Below are positions 7,598-13,349 of a stretch of 13,349 nt of DNA, one piece after another. Both the position numbers and the translations under genes were made by a program. Positions within the stretch are counted from its first letter, which is position 1. Each line of letters opens with the position of its first letter. The stretch comes from a bacterium (GTDB lineage Bacteria; Planctomycetota; J058; JACQDU01), in contig JACQDU010000454.1 in the NCBI GenBank assembly GCA_016200955.1, positions 1 through 13,349 of the forward strand, given 5' to 3'. The notes under the pieces are model-generated. The model was not told the DNA's origin. It ran no database searches and saw only the letters and a list, made by a program, of their open reading frames with translations.

Positions 7598-8293
7598 ATG
7601 GAGAAAGAACAGCTCGAGGAGAAAAAGCTCGAGAAGCCCGAGGCCACGGAGCTTCCGCCCGAGGCTCCTCCGCGCGAGGACGTGAGGGTCCTCTCGAGCG
7701 CGATCCGGTGTCCTTACTGCCACTCCGACGTCTCGCCCGAGACGGCGGACTGGGTCGCCTGCAAGAGCTGCCTCGCGCGGCACCACGTGGCGTGCTGGGG
7801 CGAGAACGGGACCTGCTCCACGTGCGGCCATGCGAAGTTCCTCCCTGCGACGCCTTCGAGCCGCCGCGCGAAGAGCTCCCGGAGCGCCTGGGTCGTGACG
7901 CTGGGCGTGGTCATGGTCGCCTTCCTCGCCTTCGCCGCCCTCGGGATCTCGCTCAAGCACCGCGAGGTCATGGGCGTTCCGCCCGCCCCGGGTCTCGTGG
8001 CTCCCGCCGCCCGCTCGCAGACGCTCAAGGACGCCTTTCCCACGCGAGAGAAGCGGACGCTCAAGGCGCGCAACCTCGTGACGCACGACAGCGTCGACGA
8101 GACCCGGGAGCTGTACCTGGACGAGTACGCCGACTGGCTCCGGCAAGCAGTCCTCGACGGTTACCAGCTCCAGCAGCCCACGAACGCCGGCGCGACCGCT
8201 TACCTGAAGTCCGTCGCCCTCGTCTATCGTCAGGAGAGCCGCCACCGCGAGGCCGAGCTCATGGAGGCGGCCATCCGGATCCTCGAGAAGTAA
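7598..8293 (+). CDS. RING-like zinc-finger membrane protein, copy 1
   Basis: 231 residues. An acidic N-terminus leads into a cross-brace finger with ligands C38, C41, C55, C58, H63 (or H62), C66, C73 and C76. This is the C4HC3 order seen in RING-variant/PHD-type fingers and in prokaryotic RING families. One membrane helix follows at about 97-118, then an approximately 110-residue helical C-terminal part with no recognised domain. The finger would face the cytoplasm if the C-terminal part is outside, but the topology is not certain. Bacterial RING-like fingers have been linked to protein-protein contacts and, in some predicted systems, to ubiquitin-like conjugation. No E1, E2 or ubiquitin-like gene lies nearby, so ligase activity is not supported. 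A weak GGGGGA lies just before the ATG. It is followed 13 bases later by its paralogue. Confidence 0.8.
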   Translation: MEKEQLEEKKLEKPEATELPPEAPPREDVRVLSSAIRCPYCHSDVSPETADWVACKSCLARHHVACWGENGTCSTCGHAKFLPATPSSRRAKSSRSAWVVTLGVVMVAFLAFAALGISLKHREVMGVPPAPGLVAPAARSQTLKDAFPTREKRTLKARNLVTHDSVDETRELYLDEYADWLRQAVLDGYQLQQPTNAGATAYLKSVALVYRQESRHREAELMEAAIRILEK

Positions 8294-8305
8294 GGCGCGC
8301 GCCTT
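8292..8305. repeat. 14-base perfect palindrome in the gap between the two RING-like genes
   Basis: AAGGCGCGCGCCTT is self-complementary. It overlaps the stop codon of copy 1 and ends one base before the ATG of copy 2. The ten-base string AAGGCGCGCG also lies upstream of copy 1 (7579-7588), suggesting the leader was duplicated together with the gene. Confidence 0.6.
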
Positions 8306-8306
8306 C

Positions 8307-9035
8307 ATGGAAGCCGAGCGGCCGAGAGAGACCCCGCCCCGCGCCGCCCAGGAGGAGACCGCGTCCCTCGAGAAGGCCGCGCCGACCGAGGAAGCTCCTC
8401 TCGTCTCCCCCGAGGCGACCGCGGCCGAGGCGAAGCGGCTCGACGAGGCGATCCTCGACCACTACGCCGCGAACCCCGAGCCGGCCGGGATCGTCATCCA
8501 CGGCGTCCGCACTCCCGAGAAGAAGGAGATCGTCGTCCCGACGAGCCTCACGCGGTGTCCCTACTGCCACTCGGACGTCTCTCCCGATCACAACGACTGG
8601 GTGGTCTGCCGCGACTGCCTCGCGCGCCACCACACGGCGTGCTGGTGGGAGGGCGGCAAGAAGTGCGCGACGTGCGGTAAGAGGAAGTACCTCTCGGCCG
8701 CCGCGCCCAAGCAAGGCTCGCGAGAGCCCCGGCTCCCGTTCCGGCCGCCGCTCGCGCCGAGCTCGCTCGGAGGCCCGCTCCTGACCGGCCTCGCGAGGGT
8801 CGTCCTCGCGCTCGTGGTCGTCGCCGGCGTCCTCTTCGGAGCGATCCTCGCGTTCGCGGCCGTCGTCCATGCGCCGCAGATCGCCGTTCCCCTCCTCGCG
8901 GGCGCGATCGGGCTCCTGGCTCTCCGCGCTCACAGCCGGAGGATGCACTCGATCAGTCACGAGGAGTGGTGGGAGCGGAGACGCGCTCGCCAGCTCGCGG
9001 AGCAGGCGAGGGCCGATCGCCCCCCTACGAGCTGA
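8307..9035 (+). CDS. RING-like zinc-finger membrane protein, copy 2
   Basis: 242 residues. A longer charged N-terminus (1-80) precedes a finger nearly identical to its neighbour's: C84, C87, C101, C104, H109 (or H108), C112, C120 and C123. Both copies share RCPYCHSDVSP and CLARHH. Two hydrophobic helices follow at about 163-187 and 191-207, then a short basic, tryptophan-containing tail. The 35 bases coding for the first knuckle differ from copy 1 at only three sites, all third codon positions, so the pair arose by tandem duplication with the finger conserved and the rest diverged. The only ribosome-site candidate is AAGG inside a 14-base palindrome. Its stop is 3 bases from the stop of the convergent reductase gene. 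Function unknown. Confidence 0.78.
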   Translation: MEAERPRETPPRAAQEETASLEKAAPTEEAPLVSPEATAAEAKRLDEAILDHYAANPEPAGIVIHGVRTPEKKEIVVPTSLTRCPYCHSDVSPDHNDWVVCRDCLARHHTACWWEGGKKCATCGKRKYLSAAAPKQGSREPRLPFRPPLAPSSLGGPLLTGLARVVLALVVVAGVLFGAILAFAAVVHAPQIAVPLLAGAIGLLALRAHSRRMHSISHEEWWERRRARQLAEQARADRPPTS

Positions 9036-9038
9036 CGC

Positions 9039-10115
9039 TCACCACATGCCGGCCTTCGGCATGGTCGGCTCCAGGTGCTCCTTGAAGTACCGGACGAGAG
9101 TCTTGGCATACTCGGGGTAGCGCGGGCACTTGAGCCCCGACGCGTGGAGCGCCTCGAGCGTGTTCGCGCACGGCCAGTCCACGGGCACGAGCGAATAATC
9201 GAAGCTCTGCTTCGGCACGCCCGAGAGCTTCGCCATGCCCGGGAACTTCGCGAGAGGCTTCAGGACGGAAGGCGGCACCCGGAGGAGCGGTCTCCTCTTG
9301 CCGAAGGCGTCCGACGTGACGTCGAAGAACTCGGCGAACGTGCACGGCGCCGGATCCGAGAGGGCGAAGCCGCGGCCGACGCTCTCCTCGCGCGCGAAGA
9401 TCTGGAGCATGGCGTCGGCCACGAAGTCGACGGGCACGAGGTGGAACTTCCCCGAGCTCTTCGCGGCGATCGCGTGGAGGCCGCGCGAGATCATGACGAA
9501 GGCGTAGTAGGGCCCGTCGATCTTCTCCGCCTCGCCGGTCTTCGAGTCGCCGACGACGACCGAGGGGCGGAAGATCACGGTCGGGATCCTGCCCCAGCGG
9601 CCGCGGACCTCGGCCTCGGCGAGGTACTTCGTCTCCTCGTAGAAGTTCTTGAAGGTCTGCCTCACGTCGAAGTCTTCCTCGGAGAAGACTCCCTGGTGCG
9701 AGCCCGAGACCGCGCACGTCGAGATGTAAGCGAGCCGCTTGAGCGCGGGCGCTCCGTCGAGGAGGTCGAGCACGTTCCTCGTCCCGAGGACGTTCACCTT
9801 CATGCCGACGTCCCGGGCGAGCGCGAGGTTGTAAGCGGCAGCGAGGTGAAACGCGAGCGTCACGCGCTCCCGCAGGCGCTCGCGCACGGGAACTTCCATG
9901 CCGCAGCCCGGCGCCGTGATGTCTCCCGTGACGAGCGTCGCCTTCGCGTGAGCTCCGGCCCGCTCGATCTTCGCGAGCGCGTCCTCGGCCGCGGGCCGGA
10001 AGCGGTGCTGGACGAGGAAGACGACCTCCTCGGTCGAGGGGTCGGCGAGGACGCGCGCGGCGATCCGTTTCCCGAGAAAGCCCGGGAAGCCGGTGAAGAA
10101 GACGACCTCTCCCAC
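9039..10115 (-). CDS. Extended SDR / acyl-reductase-like NAD(P)-dependent oxidoreductase
   Basis: 358 residues. A Rossmann nucleotide site TGFPGFLG (8-15, GxxGxxG) opens the protein, followed by GDIT (64-67), FHLAA (89-93), an ISTCAVSG strand (131-138) and the catalytic YEETK (159-163, YxxxK). The opening and the 'LVQ...R' strand after it resemble the NAD_binding_4 domain of fatty acyl-CoA and thioester reductases, which reduce acyl thioesters, more than sugar epimerases. There is no carrier-protein domain. The substrate is not deducible. I chose GTG at 10115 because AGAGGAA lies nine bases upstream and the Rossmann motif begins at once. Longer in-frame starts (10193, 10250) would overlap the divergent gene at 10158 and add no recognisable sequence. 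Confidence 0.82.
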   Translation of the reverse strand: MGEVVFFTGFPGFLGKRIAARVLADPSTEEVVFLVQHRFRPAAEDALAKIERAGAHAKATLVTGDITAPGCGMEVPVRERLRERVTLAFHLAAAYNLALARDVGMKVNVLGTRNVLDLLDGAPALKRLAYISTCAVSGSHQGVFSEEDFDVRQTFKNFYEETKYLAEAEVRGRWGRIPTVIFRPSVVVGDSKTGEAEKIDGPYYAFVMISRGLHAIAAKSSGKFHLVPVDFVADAMLQIFAREESVGRGFALSDPAPCTFAEFFDVTSDAFGKRRPLLRVPPSVLKPLAKFPGMAKLSGVPKQSFDYSLVPVDWPCANTLEALHASGLKCPRYPEYAKTLVRYFKEHLEPTMPKAGMW

Positions 10116-10124
10116 TTCGTTCGC

Positions 10125-10131
10125 TTCCTCT
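10125..10131 (-). promoter_or_regulatory. Ribosome binding site deciding the GTG start of the reductase
   Basis: The minus strand reads AGAGGAA nine bases before GTG at 10115. Upstream ATG choices lack such a site and overlap the opposite gene. Confidence 0.6.
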
Positions 10132-10157
10132 CGCGTGATCGGGGGAAGGACACTAAC

Positions 10158-10727
10158 ATGCGTCCACTCGCGCGGGGGAGAGCCTTGGGACATCACCTGA
10201 CCGACCTCGACCGCTTGCCCAAGAGCGAGCTCGAGCACCTCCTCCGCCACGGGGAGACGCCCGACTTCGCCGCGCTCGACGGCTTCCTCTTCCGCGGCGC
10301 GAACCTCGCCTTCCCCGGGAGCTTCCTCTTCAGGAAGTTCGTGAAGGGCTTCTTCACGGAAGGCCGCGCCGACGGCAGGCGCGTGTCCATGGGCTACAAC
10401 CTGGCGGCCGAGAAGGGCTCGCTCGACGAGCCGTGGAAGCTGCTCCCGGAGACTGCGAAGCCCCGGCCCTTCGGCTTCTACGAATGCCGCGTGGTCCGCG
10501 CGGGCGAGCGGCGCTCGTACTGGCCGGGCTCGCTCCTCCTCGACTACGCGAGGGGCGGGAACGGCCTACGGCCCGAGTCGCTCCTCCAGGACTTCCTCGT
10601 GCAGGTCGAGGGAGGTAACAAGGACCTCTACCTCGGGAAGGCTTATCTCGCTCTCGGTGCGTGGCTACCGGCAGGGTATTTCGCTCTCGAGCGCTGGAGG
10701 CAGGCTCCGCCGGAGCCGCCGCGCTGA
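10158..10727 (+). CDS. Conserved-looking hypothetical protein, 189 residues
   Basis: GGGGGAAGGA lies seven bases before the ATG, a strong ribosome site. No signal peptide or membrane helix is visible. It is rich in aromatic residues and has a mixed alpha/beta look, with blocks such as LDGFLFRGANLAF (40-52), FRKFVKGFF (58-66), MGYNLAAEKG (78-87), DEPWKLLP (90-97), LLLDYARGGNG (126-136) and LYLGKAYLALG (157-167). I have an impression of similar proteins in myxobacteria-like genomes with no assigned function, but cannot verify it. It is divergent from the acyl-reductase-like gene with a 42-base gap, so the two could share regulation. No function is proposed. Confidence 0.7.
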   Translation: MRPLARGRALGHHLTDLDRLPKSELEHLLRHGETPDFAALDGFLFRGANLAFPGSFLFRKFVKGFFTEGRADGRRVSMGYNLAAEKGSLDEPWKLLPETAKPRPFGFYECRVVRAGERRSYWPGSLLLDYARGGNGLRPESLLQDFLVQVEGGNKDLYLGKAYLALGAWLPAGYFALERWRQAPPEPPR

Positions 10728-10995
10728 TCCCCCAGGAGCCCTCGCGAAGTCACGAGACACGGTTGTAGTCGACGGAGAAGGGCTCGGAAGGCTCGGACGG
10801 TGACGGCACGATAGGGGCCATGAGTGAGAAGGACTCGCCGGATTCTGGGCGGACTCCTCCGCGATCTCCCGCGGATCATGCGACCTACCGATCTCGACTC
10901 TGGACAGCACGTCAGGCCGTCACCTTCATCATCCCCGCCCCGCTCGGGAACGAGGCCCTGCTCGAGACGTGGTCTACAATCTGCCGAGGGCAACG
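10728..10995. other. Intergenic stretch before the transposase
   Basis: I see no convincing gene. A short reading frame from ATG 10820 has AGGGG only three bases upstream, encodes no recognisable domain and runs into the transposase in another frame. It could be the 5' end of a gene cut by the insertion. TACAAT at 10975-10980 is a possible -10 for the transposase, without a matching -35. Confidence 0.4.
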
Positions 10996-12066
10996 ATGCC
11001 GCTCGCCTTGCCGCTCCGGTTCCTGCTCGCGATCTTCGCCGGCTGGGTCAACCGAGCCCAGCAAGACGTGATCGACTACCTCCGGACGGAGAACGCGGTC
11101 CTTCTCGAGCAGCTCGGCGCACGCGGGAGACGTCTCACGGACGAGCAACGACGGCGGCTCGCCGTGGAGGGCAAGATCCTCGGGCGCAAGGTTCTCTCCC
11201 AGGTCGCGGGGATCGTGACGCCCGACACGATCCTCAGGTGGTACAGGAACCTCGTGGCCAGGAAGTACGACAGATCCAGCGTGCGCGGTCACGCGCGTGA
11301 CCGGCGGTCCGTGGTCGATGTCCTCTTGAGGCTCGCTCGCGAGGAGCCGACCTGGGGCTACACGCGCCTACGAGACGCCCTCTCGAACCTCGAGCTACAG
11401 GTCTCGCGGAAGACCGTCGCGAGGATCCTCCGCGACCACGGGATCGAGCCGGCGCCCGAGCGGGGACGGGGAGCGAGGTGGCGCGAGTTCCTCGCGGCGC
11501 ACTGGGAGGGGCTCGCCGCGGCGGACTTCTTCACGGTGGAGGTCGTCACGTGGATGGGGCTCGTCCGGTACTTCGTGTTGTTCGTGATGGAGCTGAAGAC
11601 GAGGAGAGTCCATGTCGCCGGGATCACGAGGAGCCCGGACCAGGAGTGGATGAAGCAGGTCCGCCAGGAACCTCACGGATGTGGGAGACGGTTTCTTGCG
11701 GGGCTCACGCACCTGATCCTCGATCGAGATCCGCTCTACTCGGCGGCCTTCAGGGAGATCCTCAGGGGGAGGGGGCTATCGATCGTGCGGCTGCCTCCGC
11801 GCAGCCCGGATTTGAACTGTTACGCCGAGCGTTGGATTCGCTCCATACGCCAGGAGCTCCTCGACCGGATCGTCCCGCTCGGCGAGGGACACCTGCGGTG
11901 GGCGATCAAGAACTACCTGGCCCATTATCACGCGGAGAGAAACCACCAGGGGCTCGAGAGCCGGATCATTGAGCCGGAGCCTGGGGTGCCGTCTCACGAA
12001 GGGCGGATCGTCAGGAGACGGCGCGTCGGGGGAATGCTGAGCTACTACTATCGAGAGGCTTCCTGA
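10996..12066 (+). mobile_element. DDE integrase-core transposase (IS3/IS481-like, single ORF)
   Basis: 356 residues. A helix-turn-helix-like region (about 55-90, ending in ILRWYRNLV) is followed by IS3-type HTH_21-like sequence (TWGYTRLRDALSN, 119-131) and an rve-type catalytic domain. D177 (AADFF), D243 (LDRDPLY) and E278 (YAERW) form the triad, with D and E separated by 34 residues. The terminal block HYHAERNHQGLESRIIEPEPG is characteristic of this widespread family. ATG 10996 has GAGGG five bases upstream; an in-frame GTG at 10969 has none. The gene appears intact. Direct inspection of both flanks found no convincing terminal inverted repeats or target duplication, so the element's limits are unknown. 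Confidence 0.88.
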
Positions 12067-12128
12067 ACCGGCGCCGCCTCGCCGCATCTCGGTCGTCTTT
12101 GACAACTCGATGGTCGTTCGTCGCGCTT

Positions 12129-12165
12129 GGGACGAGGGCGCAGCTTGTACACATCACCTCGTCCC
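12129..12165. repeat. 9-bp inverted repeat with 19-base loop
   Basis: GGGACGAGG (12129-12137) and CCTCGTCCC (12157-12165) are perfect reverse complements, about 60 bases after the transposase stop. No T-run follows. Confidence 0.5.
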
Positions 12166-12207
12166 TCGGCGCAATGGGGCGACTTCGTTCTCCTGCAATT
12201 CGTCATG

Positions 12208-12236
12208 CATGACCGGGAAACGGGAGTTCCCGCATG
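12208..12236. repeat. Bulged hairpin upstream of the sigma factor
   Basis: CGGGAA (12214-12219) pairs with TTCCCG (12227-12232). After a two-base bulge, CATG (12208-12211) pairs with CATG (12233-12236). The loop is seven bases. Confidence 0.4.
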
Positions 12237-12466
12237 GGGAGCGGCTTCGGCGGAGAGATGACACAGTACGGGAAGGCGGCCGCTTCGCGGGAGCCGATCC
12301 CAGGGAGGTCAGCGAGCGCGCCTTCGAGCGCGGCATGGGCCAGCTCGGGACGCTCGGCTGTTGAGTATCGGCAAGCGGCTCGTCACCTTGCGTCGTAGTT
12401 ACCTGGCCGGGACAGTTTTCGTGAACTCATCTCGCCCTGTCGAGACCTTCATCTAGGGGAGCCTTG

Positions 12467-13099
12467 GTGCAAAGCAGCGCCGAAACGCACGAGGGTCGCG
12501 AGCTGGCTCGACGCGAGGCCTTTCTCGAGCTCCTCGGGACGTGCCGACACGCGCTGTTTCGGTACGCGCGCCGCGCTCTCGACGATCCGGGAGAGGCCGA
12601 CGATACGCTGCAGACGGCCGTGCTCCTCGCCTTTCGGGACTTCCACGCTTTCCGGGAGGGCACGAACTTCCGCGCCTATGCGTTCACGTACGTTGCTCAC
12701 GCAGTTCAGAACGCCAACCGGCGCCGGTCGCCGGTGACCTATGGGCTCGACCCTCCCGAACAGGCCGACGACCACTCCGACGTGCTCGAAGCTCTCGAGA
12801 ACGAGGCGGCCTACGCCGATCTCTTGGCCGCGCCCGAGCGGCTCCTCGCATCGATCGAGGAGCCGCTCGCGTGCGCGCTGCGCGCGCTCCCCGAGACCGA
12901 GCGCGATGCGCTCCTCCTGCGCTCGATCGGGGAGCTCAAGTATGCCGAGATCGCCGTCATCCGCCGGGTCCCACTCGGAACCGTCATGACGAGACTGCAC
13001 CGCGCTCGGGCGAAGCTGCGCCGTGCTCTCACGGACCACGCCAAGGAATGCGGTTTCATCCGGCACGAGACCGCTCGGAAGAAGGGGACCTCGCCATGA
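12467..13099 (+). CDS. ECF-type RNA polymerase sigma factor
   Basis: 210 residues. Region 2 spans about 25-90 (LFRYARRALDDPGEADDTLQ, then FREGTNFRAYAFTYVAHA and NRRR). An acidic linker (95-125) and region 4 (about 133-186) follow, the latter with ALRALPETERDALLLR, the helix-turn-helix LKYAEIAVIRRVPLGTVMTRL and HRARAKLRRAL. This layout is that of extracytoplasmic-function sigma factors, which direct RNA polymerase to a small regulon. I chose GTG 12467 over TTG 12464 because GGGGAG (12456-12461) sits five bases before it. The TGA overlaps the ATG of the downstream anti-sigma gene (ATGA), the usual arrangement for stoichiometric coupling. The promoter could not be identified. Confidence 0.88.
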   Translation: MQSSAETHEGRELARREAFLELLGTCRHALFRYARRALDDPGEADDTLQTAVLLAFRDFHAFREGTNFRAYAFTYVAHAVQNANRRRSPVTYGLDPPEQADDHSDVLEALENEAAYADLLAAPERLLASIEEPLACALRALPETERDALLLRSIGELKYAEIAVIRRVPLGTVMTRLHRARAKLRRALTDHAKECGFIRHETARKKGTSP

Positions 13100-13349
13100 A
13101 GTGCCATGACGCGATCCGCTTCATCAGCGTCTACGTCGACTCCGAGCTCGATCCGCGGACGAGCTTCGAGATCGCGGAGCACCTGGAGACGTGCTCGAGC
13201 TGCGCCGCTCGCTTCGCCCGCGAGCAGGAGCTCGAGAAGGGCCTCGTCGCGGCGCTCAACAAGGGGGCAGACGAAGGAGACGACCAGCTCTGGGCTCGCG
13301 TGGTGCAAGCCGTTCGGTCCGAGCCCTCTCGGAGCGCGCGAGCCGCGGC
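13096..13349 (+). CDS. Zinc-finger anti-sigma factor, N-terminal part (runs off right edge)
   Basis: The visible 84 residues begin MKCHDAIRFISVYVDSELD and contain H29-x3-C33-x2-C36 (HLETCSSC), with a further Cys at position 3. This is the zf-HC2 anti-sigma fold that binds the sigma factor between regions 2 and 4. A basic region after residue 70 (SEPSRSARAA) could lead to a membrane helix beyond the edge. The start ATG overlaps the sigma factor's TGA by two bases. The partner is inferred from gene order and domain type. Confidence 0.82.
   Translation, partial: MKCHDAIRFISVYVDSELDPRTSFEIAEHLETCSSCAARFAREQELEKGLVAALNKGADEGDDQLWARVVQAVRSEPSRSARAA

Larger units (their letters stand above)
12067..12466. 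other. 400-base non-coding region between transposase and sigma factor
   Basis: No supported gene. It holds two inverted repeats (12129-12165 and 12208-12236) and a TTGACA-like hexamer at 12099-12104 without a partner -10. The remote end of the insertion element and the sigma gene's promoter should both lie here, but I cannot place either. Confidence 0.5.

Noticed and set aside
3737..8308. A 1523-codon minus-strand open frame
   Set aside because: It crosses the divergent promoter and the TatD and RING-like genes in the wrong strand or frame, with low-complexity Arg-rich sequence and no domain.
9045..9063. CATGCCG/CGGCATG hairpin near the convergent stops
   Set aside because: It lies inside the last codons of the reductase gene, has a 7-bp stem and no T-run. 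A bidirectional terminator is possible but not supported.
12110..12364. An 84-codon plus-strand frame between transposase and sigma factor
   Set aside because: No ribosome site, no recognisable motif, and it spans the inverted repeats; probably chance.

Overview
The window is strongly GC-rich bacterial chromosomal DNA, with third codon positions almost always G or C. Its gene content suggests a bacterium rich in eukaryote-like signalling proteins, such as Planctomycetota, Myxococcota or Acidobacteriota: a Hanks-type kinase with a C-terminal repeat region, DUF4388 and MglA-like proteins, membrane-anchored RING-like zinc fingers and an ECF sigma/anti-sigma pair. No rRNA, tRNA or other marker is present, so the phylum is an inference only.

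Left part (1-6558, minus strand). Transcription runs right to left through three signalling genes. First is a 1025-residue multidomain DUF4388 protein (6558-3481), which carries a close match to the c-di-GMP-binding MshEN motif. Ten bases later comes an MglA-like G-domain protein (3471-2497) that has lost its nucleotide-binding residues. Last is a large Ser/Thr kinase (2339 to beyond the left edge). The kinase is the most striking gene. All catalytic motifs are readable in one frame, but an in-frame TAG lies between the ATP-anchoring lysine and helix C. Its start region also sits inside a long inverted repeat that could hide the ribosome site.

Middle part (6559-10727). A divergent promoter region separates the signalling genes from a plus-strand cluster: a TatD-type metal-dependent hydrolase resembling the EboB group, followed by two tandem, paralogous RING-like zinc-finger membrane proteins. 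This cluster meets, tail to tail with 3 bases between stops, a minus-strand NAD(P)-dependent reductase of the acyl-reductase/extended SDR type. That gene is divergent, 42 bases apart, from a 189-residue protein of unknown function.

Right part (10728-13349). A single-ORF DDE transposase with its catalytic triad intact interrupts the region; I could not find its terminal repeats. A 400-base non-coding stretch with two inverted repeats follows. Then come an ECF sigma factor and a zinc-finger anti-sigma factor, coupled by an ATGA stop/start overlap; the anti-sigma gene runs off the right edge.

Functionally, the left cassette looks like a signal-integration module (possible second-messenger input, a degenerate G-protein partner and a kinase output). 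Either the kinase arm is being lost, or the TAG is a sequence error or a readthrough site. The sigma/anti-sigma pair is a separate regulatory unit.
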